Under the pieces are notes generated by a model. The model did no database searches. It had not been told where the DNA came from and saw only the letters and a list, made by a program, of their open reading frames with translations. From NCBI GenBank assembly GCA_944393695.1, contig CALYAY010000003.1, positions 94,406 through 158,405 on the forward strand: a stretch of 64,000 nucleotides of DNA. The letters run 5' to 3'. The first letter of the stretch is position 1. Each line of letters opens with the position of its first letter. Made by a program: the position numbers and the translations under genes. This document shows positions 35,743-43,923 of the stretch, piece by piece. This DNA comes from an uncultured Alphaproteobacteria bacterium (GTDB taxonomy: Bacteria; Pseudomonadota; Alphaproteobacteria; RF32; CAG-239).

Positions 35743-37682
35743 TGAATATTATCGAGCTGAAAAAAATAAACAAATTCTTCGGGCAGAAAAGCAACCGCGT
35801 CCATGTTTTGAAAGATATTGAACTGTCGGTCGAAAAAGGAGACTTTGTGGCCATTATCGGACAATCCGGTTCGGGAAAGTCAACCCTGATGAACATCATC
35901 GGCTGTCTGGACGTGCCGACTTCGGGTTCGTATAAAATCAACGGTGTCGAGGTCGGCAAGATGGAAAAAGATCAGCTGGCCGAATTGCGTTGCCGGACTT
36001 TCGGCTTTATTTTTCAGCGCTATAATCTGTTAACCAGTCTGAAAGCCGACGAAAACGCCGCCCTTCCGGCCATTTATTCCGGGCTAAATGCCGCAGACCG
36101 TCAGAAAAGGGCAGTTGAACTGTTGAACAAACTCGGACTGGCCAACAAGCTGAACAATAAGCCGAGCGAACTTTCCGGCGGGCAACAGCAGCGGGTGAGC
36201 ATTGCGCGGGCATTGATGAACGGCGGAGAAATCATTTTGGCCGACGAGCCGACCGGGGCTTTGGATTCCAAAAGCGGCGAAATGGTTATGGAAATCATTA
36301 AGGATTTACATAAACAGGGACATACCATCATATTGGTTACGCATGACAAAAGCATTGCCGCACAGGCCAGCCGGATTATTGAAATCAAAGACGGACAGAT
36401 TGTGGCGGATACAAGAAAATCATCGGAAATCTACGAACTGAAAGACAAAGTCGAGAATATTCAACGCAGCCGGATTGATGCCATCAAATACAGTTTTTTG
36501 GAATCTTTAAGGATGTCAATTCATGCCATTCTGGCCAACAAAATGCGTTCGCTGCTGACGATGCTGGGAATTATCATCGGTATTGCCTCGGTGGTGTCGG
36601 TGGTGGCCTTGGGAAATGCCTCACAGGCCAAAATCATGGAACAAATCAGCTCCATGGGAACCAACACCATTGACATTATGCCGGGAACGGGTTTCGGTGA
36701 CATGCGCTCGGGAAAAGTCAAGACACTTAAAGTACGGGATTCCGATTATCTGGCACAACAGGGATTTATTGTCAGTTCATCGCCCAGTGTTTCGGCCAGC
36801 GGCACTTTGGTCTTTGAAAATTATTCGCTGACGGCTCAGTTGACCGGCGTGGGTGATGCTTTTTTTGAGGTTAAAGGCAAGGATATTGCCCAGGGGCGGA
36901 CTTTTACCGAAGAGGAAGTCAGCCGGATTGCCTCGGTTGTGGTGGTGGATGACAATACCCGAAAAGAGATTTTTTCGGATGTTCCCGACCCTGTCGGTAA
37001 AATTATCATGTTTAACAAAAAGCCGTTGAGGGTCATCGGCATTACCGAACCGGAGAACAATACCGGCCCGAGAGCCGATTCCATGCATTTGTGGACACCC
37101 TACACTACCGCCATGTACAAGATTAACGGCAGCAATGACATTAATTCCATCACGGTGAGGGTATCCGATGCGGTTAACTCCCAAGTGGCGGAAGAAAGCA
37201 TCGAAAATATCCTTACCGCCCTGCACGGAAAAAAAGATTTCTTTATGATTAACAGCGACAGTATCAAGCAAACAATTGAAAATACAACGAACACCATGAA
37301 GCTGCTGATTGCCAGCATTGCCGTTATCTCGCTGATTGTCGGCGGGATCGGCGTTATGAACATTATGCTGGTTTCGGTTACCGAACGCACTAAGGAAATC
37401 GGCATCCGCATGGCCATCGGGGCCAAACAACGCGATATTTTGCAACAGTTTTTGATTGAAGCGGTTTTAATCTGTATTGCCGGCGGTTTTATGGGGGTTA
37501 CGCTGTCTATGCTGATAGGGCTCGGGTTCAACACTTTCTCGACAAATTTCGGCATGGATTTTTCAACCACCTCAATCGTGCTGGCGCTGGTTTGCTCGAC
37601 TTCAATCGGCATTATATTCGGTTATATGCCGGCCAAAAACGCTTCCAATCTTAATCCGATAGACGCTTTAGCGAGTGAATAA
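35742..37682 (+). CDS. macB: MacB-like ABC transporter ATPase/permease
   Basis: The inner-membrane component of a MacAB-type efflux or export system. The N-terminal ATPase has Walker A GQSGSGKST near 43-51, the signature LSGGQQQR near 145-152 and Walker B ILADEPTGALD near 163-173. One membrane helix (about 265-290) precedes the large periplasmic MacB domain (about 295-520), and three more helices are near the C-terminus with VTERTKEIGIRMAIGAK between them. Length (646 aa) is that of MacB. Substrates of such pumps include macrolides, lipopeptides, haem precursors and toxins; which one here is not visible. Confidence 0.95.
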   Translation: MNIIELKKINKFFGQKSNRVHVLKDIELSVEKGDFVAIIGQSGSGKSTLMNIIGCLDVPTSGSYKINGVEVGKMEKDQLAELRCRTFGFIFQRYNLLTSLKADENAALPAIYSGLNAADRQKRAVELLNKLGLANKLNNKPSELSGGQQQRVSIARALMNGGEIILADEPTGALDSKSGEMVMEIIKDLHKQGHTIILVTHDKSIAAQASRIIEIKDGQIVADTRKSSEIYELKDKVENIQRSRIDAIKYSFLESLRMSIHAILANKMRSLLTMLGIIIGIASVVSVVALGNASQAKIMEQISSMGTNTIDIMPGTGFGDMRSGKVKTLKVRDSDYLAQQGFIVSSSPSVSASGTLVFENYSLTAQLTGVGDAFFEVKGKDIAQGRTFTEEEVSRIASVVVVDDNTRKEIFSDVPDPVGKIIMFNKKPLRVIGITEPENNTGPRADSMHLWTPYTTAMYKINGSNDINSITVRVSDAVNSQVAEESIENILTALHGKKDFFMINSDSIKQTIENTTNTMKLLIASIAVISLIVGGIGVMNIMLVSVTERTKEIGIRMAIGAKQRDILQQFLIEAVLICIAGGFMGVTLSMLIGLGFNTFSTNFGMDFSTTSIVLALVCSTSIGIIFGYMPAKNASNLNPIDALASE

Positions 37683-37683
37683 C

Positions 37684-39048
37684 ATGAAAAAATATCCGGT
37701 CATTCAAGTTTTGTTTGTTTCCTCCCTGCTTCTCGGCACGGCTTGCACTCCCGTGGTCAGGGAGCATAAAAATCTGACCGAAGAGCTGGGGTATACCGAG
37801 GAAATAAAGAATCGCTACCAAGCCGATACAGAATGGTGGAAACAATATAACAATGCGGAATTAAACAACCTGGTTGACACGGCGCTGAAAAATAATCCGG
37901 ATTATCTGAAAGCAGCGTTAACCATCAGCAAGGAATTATATAATCTTAACCTGGCGGAGGCGGATTTGTTTCCTACGCTTTCCGGTAATATGGGGGCTAA
38001 CACCAGCCGGGAAATCAGTACGGGTGATCATTTTACAAGCAACTTTTCCGGAGAACTCGGCCTGAATTACGAAGTTGACCTGTACGGCAAAATCAGAGAC
38101 GCCCGCTCGGCTCAGGAATTTGAATATCAAGCCAGTATTCAGGACAGGGAAAGCGCCCGGCTGAGTTTGATTAACAGTGTGGTTGATCTGTATTTCAATC
38201 TGGAATATCTCAGCAATTCCACAGACATTACCCGGCAGAATATACGCTCTTACGAAAATATCGAAAAGATTGTGAGTGAAAAGTTTGTTAACGGCAAGGT
38301 TGACCAGCTGGAAGAAGCCCAGGCCAAACAAAGCCTGCTTTCGGAAAAAAACCGCCTGCTTGATTTGGAAACCCAACTCAAATCCCAAGAGCAAAGTCTT
38401 AAGAATATTCTTAACCTGCGGCCGGGGGAAGAATTAAATCTGAAATATGGCAGTATTTTGGAACAGGACAGCCTGGGGATTAATACCGAGGTTCCGCTTT
38501 CGGTGCTGGCGAATCGTCCGGATCTCAGGGCCAGCCAGTATCGTCTGGAAAAAGCTTTTAAGAATCTGGAGGCCGAAGACAAAAACTGGTATCCGTCCAT
38601 ATCCGTCGGCGGAGCCATTGGGTCGTCTTCAGACAAAGCCAGAACAACCTTTGAGTTTCCCTATATTGCGGGCAATGTATCTCTCAACCTGCCTTTTCTG
38701 GACTGGAACCGGGTTAAAAACAACGTAAAAATATCCGAGGCCGATTATCAGATTGCCCGAATCGATTTTCAGGATACGCTGGCACAGGCATTAAACGAAG
38801 TTGCCTATTATTCCTTTGCCTATAACAAACTTAAGGAAATTTATAACAACAGCGAGGAAAATTATTACAACAGCATAAAAATTACCGATTATTATGCTGA
38901 ACGTTACAACAACGGAAAAGTTGAATTCCGTTATTTGCTGGATGCCATAAACAGCGAAAATTCCTTAAGAAAAGACTTGCTGCAGCAAAAATACCAGATT
39001 ATAAATCATGAAAATTACATCTATAAGGCCATGGGCGGAAGATATTGA
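37684..39048 (+). CDS. Outer-membrane efflux lipoprotein (TolC/NodT family)
   Basis: The outer-membrane exit duct of the pump. The signal peptide ends in a lipobox (LLLGTAC, Cys about residue 22), so it is a lipoprotein of the NodT/OprM type rather than TolC itself. Two OEP repeats follow (about 60-240 and 270-450), with the usual long coiled-coil helices. VPLSVLANRPDLRASQYRLEKA near 270 is diagnostic. I start at the ATG at 37684 because it gives a normal signal peptide; an in-frame GTG lies three codons upstream inside macB. It starts 1 base after the macB stop. Confidence 0.93.
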   Translation: MKKYPVIQVLFVSSLLLGTACTPVVREHKNLTEELGYTEEIKNRYQADTEWWKQYNNAELNNLVDTALKNNPDYLKAALTISKELYNLNLAEADLFPTLSGNMGANTSREISTGDHFTSNFSGELGLNYEVDLYGKIRDARSAQEFEYQASIQDRESARLSLINSVVDLYFNLEYLSNSTDITRQNIRSYENIEKIVSEKFVNGKVDQLEEAQAKQSLLSEKNRLLDLETQLKSQEQSLKNILNLRPGEELNLKYGSILEQDSLGINTEVPLSVLANRPDLRASQYRLEKAFKNLEAEDKNWYPSISVGGAIGSSSDKARTTFEFPYIAGNVSLNLPFLDWNRVKNNVKISEADYQIARIDFQDTLAQALNEVAYYSFAYNKLKEIYNNSEENYYNSIKITDYYAERYNNGKVEFRYLLDAINSENSLRKDLLQQKYQIINHENYIYKAMGGRY

Positions 39049-39100
39049 AAAATCATATTTTTTTAATAACACAAAAAAATATTTGAAAAATTTTTTATCC

Positions 39101-39117
39101 CTTAAGCGAATCTTAAG
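39101..39117 (+). promoter_or_regulatory. PmrA/QseB-type box CTTAAG-N5-CTTAAG
   Basis: An exact direct repeat of CTTAAG (39101-39106 and 39112-39117) separated by CGAAT, 61 bases before the ygiW-like ATG. This is the known binding pattern of PmrA/QseB-type regulators, with half-sites one helical turn apart. Autoregulation of the downstream regulator is the natural reading. No clear -10 is seen; ATGTAC near 39138 is the best. Confidence 0.7.
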
Positions 39118-39177
39118 TTCAAAATGATGAAGTGAGAATGTACTTGATGATTTAACTTCAAAAAGAGGAGAAAACAA

Positions 39178-39543
39178 ATGAAAAATTTATTCGCAGTTTC
39201 GGCTTTGGCTTTGGTTCTGGGTGCCGTATCGGCTCCGGCAATGGCTCAGCAGGCAAACCATACCGGCGGTTTTACCGGCCCGTCGCAGGCCGCAGTTACC
39301 GTGGCCGAGGCCCTGAAGCTCAGCGATGACACTCCGGTTGTTTTGGTCGGACATATCGAACAGAGCCTGGGCGGCGAAAAATATCTGTTCAGCGACAAAA
39401 CCGGTTCGCTCACCATTGAAATTGACAATGACGATTGGAGAGGCGTCAGCGTTAACGAAAAAGACACCGTCGAAATCCGCGGTGAAGTAGACAAGGGTTT
39501 TACCAGCTTTGAAATCGAGGTAGACTCGGTTATCAAAAAATAA
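39178..39543 (+). CDS. ygiW: Periplasmic OB-fold stress protein, YgiW/BOF family
   Basis: A small exported protein of the BOF (bacterial OB-fold, DUF388) family; E. coli YgiW and Salmonella VisP are relatives, linked to stress resistance and virulence. A clean signal peptide (1-23, cut after AMA) is followed by GGFTGPS, VTVAEALKLSDDTPVVLVGHI near 40-60, EKYLFSDKTGSLTIEIDNDDWRGV near 66-90 and a closing DTVEIRGEVDKGFTSFEIEV strand pair. The identity is strengthened by gene order: ygiW stands before qseBC in E. coli and does so here. Ribosome site AGAGGAG is strong. It is 11 bases before the regulator gene. Confidence 0.92.
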   Translation: MKNLFAVSALALVLGAVSAPAMAQQANHTGGFTGPSQAAVTVAEALKLSDDTPVVLVGHIEQSLGGEKYLFSDKTGSLTIEIDNDDWRGVSVNEKDTVEIRGEVDKGFTSFEIEVDSVIKK

Positions 39544-39554
39544 AAGGCATTTAT

Positions 39555-40214
39555 ATGCGGATTTTATTAATTGAAGATGATCAACTTATTGGAGACGGCC
39601 TGAACGTCGGCCTTGCAAAACTCGGATTTGCCGTTGACTGGTTCAATGACGGAGAAGAGGGTTGCGAGGCCCTCTTTCAGGCTCCCTATGATGCCGTTAT
39701 CCTGGATTTGGGACTTCCCGGGAAAGACGGCCTTTCCATTTTAAAAGAATGGCGGGCCAAAAGGCGTAAAGAACCAGTGTTGATTCTGACCGCTCAGGGA
39801 GATGTGGACCAAAGAGTTGTGGGACTGGAAAGCGGCGCCGATGATTATCTGGCCAAACCTTTCGCCCTGGTGGAAGTGGCTGCCCGGCTGAAAGCTCTGA
39901 TACGCCGCCGCAACGACAGGCTTGATCCGGTGTTGAGCGTGGGCGGACTGACCTATTATCCGGAAACAAAAACCGTTGTTCATAACGGGAAAAATGTTAC
40001 CCTTTCTCCCAGAGAGCTGATGCTTCTGGAACTTTTGCTGATGAATCCCAACAAGGTGTTATCCAAAGAGACTATCGAAAACAAATTATATTCCTGGGGA
40101 GACGAGGTGCAAAGCAATGCGGTGGAAGTGCATGTCCACCACCTGCGTAAAAAACTGGGAAAAGGAATCGTCAAAACCATCAATAAAATCGGCTATATGC
40201 TGGGGGAAGCATGA
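39555..40214 (+). CDS. qseB: OmpR-family response regulator, QseB/PmrA type
   Basis: A two-component regulator of 219 aa. The receiver domain has the acidic pair in IEDD, phospho-acceptor Asp51 in VILDLGLPG, Thr in LTAQGD and Lys in YLAKPF. The C-terminal winged helix has SPRELMLLELLL and the recognition region NAVEVHVHHLRKK. It should bind the CTTAAG box upstream of ygiW, which would give positive feedback. It overlaps the kinase gene by 4 bases (ATGA). The name rests on gene order and closeness to QseB/PmrA; either member of that subfamily is possible. Confidence 0.9.
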   Translation: MRILLIEDDQLIGDGLNVGLAKLGFAVDWFNDGEEGCEALFQAPYDAVILDLGLPGKDGLSILKEWRAKRRKEPVLILTAQGDVDQRVVGLESGADDYLAKPFALVEVAARLKALIRRRNDRLDPVLSVGGLTYYPETKTVVHNGKNVTLSPRELMLLELLLMNPNKVLSKETIENKLYSWGDEVQSNAVEVHVHHLRKKLGKGIVKTINKIGYMLGEA

Positions 40215-41563
40215 AAAAACTCAGTCTGAAAATCCGGCTTATCATTTCTTTTTGCGCCGCAGCCATTTTAATCTTGGGCAGTGCGGGTATTTTGTCGTGG
40301 ACGGAAAGCCGGGAACAGACCGATGAATTTTTTGACACCTATCAGCTGCTGCTGGCCAGGCAGCTGTCAACTGCCGACTGGAGCAACATCAAGTCTTCAA
40401 CCCAGCAAGACGTCAACCGGATTGTCGAAGAACTGCAGGATGACGGCGAAGAGGAAGACGAAGCGCTGGGCTTTGCCGTTTTTGACCGTTCGGGGAAGAT
40501 GATATTCAACGATGATGAAAACGGGCGGTATTTTATATATTCCCCCCAGGCTTCGGGATTTGAAAACCAAAAAATCGGTTCGAAAAAAAAGAAATGGCGG
40601 TTGTGCTGGATAGAAAGCGCCGACAAGGCCTATAAAATTGCCGTAGGGCAAGAAATCAAATATCGTGAGGAATTTGCTTTTGAACTGATTGAAGAGATAT
40701 TTTTACCCTGGGGGCTCGGACTGGGATTTCTGCTGTTGATGATTATTCTTCTGGTTCATTATGAACTGCGGCCGCTGCGCAAAATTGCCCAAAATCTTTC
40801 CGTGCGCAATCCTGATGATTTTTCCCGTATTGAGGAAAACAACGTCCAGCAGGAAATCAAACCGCTGGTTCAGTCCATGAACCGGCTGTTCGGAAAAATC
40901 GAACAGATGTTGAAACGCGAACGCAGTTTTGTTTCGGACTCTGCTCACGAACTGCGCAGTCCGCTGACAGCCTTAAAAGTTCAACTTGAAGTGGCAGAAA
41001 TGTCAGGCGAAGACCGCCCTGCCCTGCAAAAAGCCTTGGCAAACCTGAGAGCCGGCATTGAACGCAGCTCGCGACTGGTGGAACAATTATTGGCCCTTTC
41101 CCGCCTTGACAGCACCGCGCCCAATATACATTTGGAAGATGTCATTGACTGGAACACATTGCTGTCCAACGCGCTGGAAGAACAAAAAAATGCAGCGGCG
41201 GAAAAGAACATTACCATAGAAATCAAGGGACGGAAAAAATATTTTCCCAAGAACGGCGATAACTTTTTATGGTCATTGCTGCTCAGAAATCTGCTGGACA
41301 ACGCAATCCGTTACAGTCAAAGAGGCAGCAAGATAAAAATCGAGTTTACAGACGGCCGGCTGAAAGTTTCCAACAACGGCGCCTCACTGGACAAGAAACA
41401 CCTGCCGCATCTGGGTGAAAGATTTTTCAGACCGGCGGGGCAAAAAGCCGGCGGCAGCGGTCTGGGATTGTCAATTGTCAAAAGAATTGCGGCACAACAC
41501 GGATGCCAGGTCAGCTATAATCTGCAAAACGACGTGTTCAGCGTTATTATTCAAAAAGATTAA
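40211..41563 (+). CDS. qseC: Sensor histidine kinase, QseC type
   Basis: The partner kinase, 450 aa. Two membrane helices (about 8-29 and 165-184) flank a periplasmic sensor of about 135 residues rich in Asp/Glu (around 75-105). The HAMP linker follows, then the H-box SFVSDSAHELRSPLTAL with His246, the N-box LLDNAIRYS near 365, and the GLGLSIVKRIAA G2 box near 420. The acidic sensor face is the kind that senses cations or cationic molecules in PmrB/QseC relatives; the true signal is unknown. It is the last gene of its operon. The hairpin after it has no T run in its own direction. Confidence 0.9.
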   Translation: MKKLSLKIRLIISFCAAAILILGSAGILSWTESREQTDEFFDTYQLLLARQLSTADWSNIKSSTQQDVNRIVEELQDDGEEEDEALGFAVFDRSGKMIFNDDENGRYFIYSPQASGFENQKIGSKKKKWRLCWIESADKAYKIAVGQEIKYREEFAFELIEEIFLPWGLGLGFLLLMIILLVHYELRPLRKIAQNLSVRNPDDFSRIEENNVQQEIKPLVQSMNRLFGKIEQMLKRERSFVSDSAHELRSPLTALKVQLEVAEMSGEDRPALQKALANLRAGIERSSRLVEQLLALSRLDSTAPNIHLEDVIDWNTLLSNALEEQKNAAAEKNITIEIKGRKKYFPKNGDNFLWSLLLRNLLDNAIRYSQRGSKIKIEFTDGRLKVSNNGASLDKKHLPHLGERFFRPAGQKAGGSGLGLSIVKRIAAQHGCQVSYNLQNDVFSVIIQKD

Positions 41564-41742
41564 AAAAGAAAGAGGCTGATATTAGGGGTATCAGCCTCGG
41601 GAGTAAAGGTTTGCCGGGTGAGTTTAAAACCTGACAAACCTTTTCTCGTGAAGCGGCAGGCCATTTTTTATTTGGAGCTTTTAGGTTAAGGTCTGTTTGG
41701 TCCGCTTTTTGAGAGTTCATGCAATTCGCTTTTAGCAAATTT
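41562..41742 (-). ncRNA. Candidate small RNA, about 180 nt, unclassified
   Basis: Between the converging qseC and ferritin genes there is a free-standing minus-strand unit. A strong promoter (TTGACA-16-TATATT, 41776-41749) is followed after about 7 bases by a predicted start near 41742, and the unit ends in a hairpin (41572-41598, 10-bp perfect stem) followed by TTTCTTTTTT. Inside, an 8-bp stem with one GU pair (41608-41615 with 41633-41640) is predicted. The ferritin gene has its own terminator at 41781-41829, so this is not a read-through tail. An open frame of 66 codons covers the same bases but runs through the terminator, so an RNA is more likely. Not tmRNA, SRP or 6S by inspection. Confidence 0.45.
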
Positions 41743-41748
41743 GTCATA

Positions 41749-41776
41749 AATATACCTAAATTTTTATTTTTGTCAA
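41749..41776 (-). promoter_or_regulatory. Promoter of the candidate small RNA
   Basis: Perfect TTGACA (41776-41771) and TATATT (41754-41749) on the minus strand with 16 bases between. It is the best sigma-70 type match I see in the window, and no protein gene follows it. Confidence 0.6.
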
Positions 41777-41780
41777 CTAT

Positions 41781-41829
41781 TTTTTATAAAAAACAGGCGG
41801 ATTATACCTTTTTCCCGGATAAATCCGCC
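41781..41829 (-). terminator. Terminator after the ferritin-like gene
   Basis: An 8-bp stem GGCGGATT/AATCCGCC (41822-41829 with 41796-41803) with an 18-base loop, followed on the minus strand by TGTTTTTTATAAAA. It lies about 40 bases past the ferritin stop. Confidence 0.8.
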
Positions 41830-41867
41830 CATCCCATTGTTTTAAAATGTTATTTTTGTTTAAAATT

Positions 41868-42368
41868 TTATTTGCCAAAATCGCATTTATGATTCAAATC
41901 CAAAATAAAATCTTCAATTTCCTGCTCGTGTTCCACTTCATCCTGCAGGATATGACGGGACATATGAAAAGTGAGATAATCTTTGCCTTCCGTCATCTCG
42001 CAGATTTTCTGATAACGGACAACGGCACAGCGTTCGGACACCAGATTTTGTTCCAGCAGTTTGCCGACACAGGGATCGGAGGGCTCATCATATTTGCAGA
42101 GGGCATATTTTTTCCACGAATCGGGATTAATCAGCGGCGTTCCGCCTAATTCTATAATGCGTTTGGCCAAAAGCCCGGCATGTTCCAACTCTTCAGAAGC
42201 ATGCTCCTCAAACTCTTTAACCACGGCCGGACGGGTGATACCGGCAGCTACCCGGGCGCCCATCCAATATTGATAATAAGCCAGCCATTCTTCGGCAAAA
42301 GCAATATTCAACTCTTCCAAAAGTTTTTTATTATCCACTTTACTGATTTTTACGGCCATTTCCGACAT
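41868..42368 (-). CDS. Dps-like ferritin (DPSL/thioferritin-like)
   Basis: A four-helix-bundle ferritin-like protein of 166 aa that likely stores iron and detoxifies peroxide. The diiron ligands are visible: Glu in FAEEWLAYYQYW (about 26-27), ExxH in ASEELEHAG (60-63), Glu in VSERCAVVRY (about 112) and EVEHEQE (144-150). Five cysteines stand at 91, 100, 114, 123 and 162. Cysteines beside the diiron centre are a mark of Dps-like (thioferritin) proteins of archaea and anaerobes such as Bacteroides fragilis. Start at 42368 with AGGAG upstream. A TGATTAC/GTAATCA dyad lies just in front of the gene. Confidence 0.82.
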   Translation of the reverse strand: MSEMAVKISKVDNKKLLEELNIAFAEEWLAYYQYWMGARVAAGITRPAVVKEFEEHASEELEHAGLLAKRIIELGGTPLINPDSWKKYALCKYDEPSDPCVGKLLEQNLVSERCAVVRYQKICEMTEGKDYLTFHMSRHILQDEVEHEQEIEDFILDLNHKCDFGK

Positions 42369-42389
42369 CTTATTTTCTCCTTTAGCGGT

Positions 42390-42417
42390 TGATTACGTTA
42401 GGTACCAGAGGTAATCA
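42390..42417. promoter_or_regulatory. Dyad TGATTAC-N14-GTAATCA
   Basis: Perfect 7-base inverted arms (42390-42396 and 42411-42417) lie between the divergent ferritin and rpe genes, 22 bases from the ferritin start. The position suits a repressor or activator site, perhaps redox- or iron-linked. No known consensus is matched. Confidence 0.35.
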
Positions 42418-42500
42418 TTAAATTGCCAAAATCAAGCTTATCGTTTTTTTAACCAGTTTCCGCTAAAATAAATTATTCGTAAATTCAGGAGGTTTTACCA

Positions 42501-43136
42501 ATGGTTAAGATTGCCCCGAGCATATTATCTGCCGATTTTTCAAATCTGGAAACGGAAATCCGCCGTCTGGAACAAGCCGGCGCCGACATGATTCACCTGG
42601 ATGTGATGGACGGGCATTTTGTGCCCAACCTGACTTTCGGCGCTCCATTGGTCAAGAGTCTGAGGCCGCATACAGGGCTGCCTTTTGACACGCATCTGAT
42701 GGTGGATAATCCGGATATGATGATTCCGTGGTTTGCCGAGGCCGGTTCGGATATTATCACCATACACGCCGAAGCAGCAACACATCTGGACAGAACACTG
42801 GACATGATACGTTCCCTGGGCTGCCAGGCCGGTGTATCGTTGACACCGTCTACGCCGGAAAGCGTTTTGGAATATGTGTGGGACAAAATAGATTTGGTTC
42901 TGGTTATGACGGTTAATCCGGGGTTTGGCGGGCAGACGTTTATTGCCTCGCAACTGGAAAAGATTGCCCGGATTAAATCTTGCTGCGAGGGACGGGAAAT
43001 CATGATTGAGGCAGACGGCGGCATTAATCCGCATACGGCAGCACAATGCATTGCGGCCGGAGCCGACATCCTGGTGGCGGGGACTGCCGTCTTTGCCGAC
43101 GGGGATTATGCCGGAAACATTGAGGCTTTAAGGTAA
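42501..43136 (+). CDS. rpe: Ribulose-phosphate 3-epimerase
   Basis: Interconverts ribulose-5-phosphate and xylulose-5-phosphate in the pentose phosphate pathway. A TIM barrel: IAPSILSADFSNL near 4-16, DMIHLDVMDGHFVPNLTFG near 29-47 with the metal His/Asp, FDTHLMV near 63-69, VMTVNPGFGGQTFI near 134-147 and EADGGINP near 172-179 with the catalytic Asp. Length (211 aa) is slightly short but complete. The ribosome site AGGAGG is excellent. It stands 55 bases before the PhoB-like gene on the same strand. Confidence 0.96.
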   Translation: MVKIAPSILSADFSNLETEIRRLEQAGADMIHLDVMDGHFVPNLTFGAPLVKSLRPHTGLPFDTHLMVDNPDMMIPWFAEAGSDIITIHAEAATHLDRTLDMIRSLGCQAGVSLTPSTPESVLEYVWDKIDLVLVMTVNPGFGGQTFIASQLEKIARIKSCCEGREIMIEADGGINPHTAAQCIAAGADILVAGTAVFADGDYAGNIEALR

Positions 43137-43191
43137 AATTAACCCGGAAAGAGTTATATTTTAAGCAAAATGGAATTACGGAGAGAAACTT

Positions 43192-43923
43192 ATGGCTGAA
43201 CTGATTATGATTGTCGAAGACGAAGAGGCTTTGGCGCTCTTGTTAAAATATAATCTGGAAAGCGAGGGTTTTCAGGTTAAAACCGTTAACCGGGGAAATA
43301 TTGCCGTTGCCGAAATCGAGGCTTCTCTGCCGTCGGTCATTATTCTGGACTGGATGCTTCCGGAAATGTCCGGTGTCGAAATCTGCAAAATCATCCGCTC
43401 AAAACCGGATATTAAAAATATCCCCATCATCATGCTGACCGCAAAAGGAGAGGAAGAAGACAAGATCAGGGGGCTGACCGCCGGTGCCGATGATTATGTT
43501 ACCAAGCCGTTTTCGGTTCCCGAGCTGATGGCCCGGGTTAAGGCTCAGCTGCGCCGGGCTCCGGAGCCACCGGCCGAAAAAGAATTGAAATTTGCCGATA
43601 TCCGTATGGATCTGACGGCTAAAAAAGTTTTTCGCGGCGAGAATTTTGTTCATCTCGGACCGACGGAATTCCGTTTGTTGCGGATGCTGATGGAAACACC
43701 GGGAAAAGTTTTTTCACGCGAGTTTTTGCTGAAAAACGTGTGGGGCAGTAATATCTATGTCGAATCCCGGACGGTGGACGTGCATATCCGCCGGCTGCGC
43801 AAGTCGCTGAACGAATTCGGCCCGGATTATATCCGCACGGTAAGAGCCACGGGGTATTCGCTGGATGAAAATGCGGCTGCAGACGATATTGAAAACAGTG
43901 AAGAAAATCAGGCGCCGAAATAA
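43192..43923 (+). CDS. phoB: PhoB-like response regulator without adjacent kinase
   Basis: An OmpR/PhoB-type regulator of 243 aa. The receiver has acidic residues VEDEE, phospho-acceptor Asp53 in ILDWMLPEMSG, Thr in MLTAKGEE and Lys in YVTKPF. The winged helix has GPTEFRLLRMLME and SRTVDVHIRRLRKSL near 185-200. Sequence and length are closest to PhoB, which controls phosphate uptake, but the phoR-pst-phoU genes are not here, so the assignment is by similarity only. Its last 16 bases overlap the end of the converging PAS/GGDEF gene. The tail of about 20 acidic residues is extra. Confidence 0.85.
   Translation: MAELIMIVEDEEALALLLKYNLESEGFQVKTVNRGNIAVAEIEASLPSVIILDWMLPEMSGVEICKIIRSKPDIKNIPIIMLTAKGEEEDKIRGLTAGADDYVTKPFSVPELMARVKAQLRRAPEPPAEKELKFADIRMDLTAKKVFRGENFVHLGPTEFRLLRMLMETPGKVFSREFLLKNVWGSNIYVESRTVDVHIRRLRKSLNEFGPDYIRTVRATGYSLDENAAADDIENSEENQAPK

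Noticed and set aside
41572..41598. Terminator of qseC on the plus strand
   Set aside because: The hairpin is followed by GGGAGTAAAGG, not a T run, in that direction; the T run is on the minus-strand side.
41547..41747. 66-codon minus-strand open frame after qseC
   Set aside because: It runs straight through a canonical terminator and has no ribosome site; a small RNA explains the promoter and terminator better.
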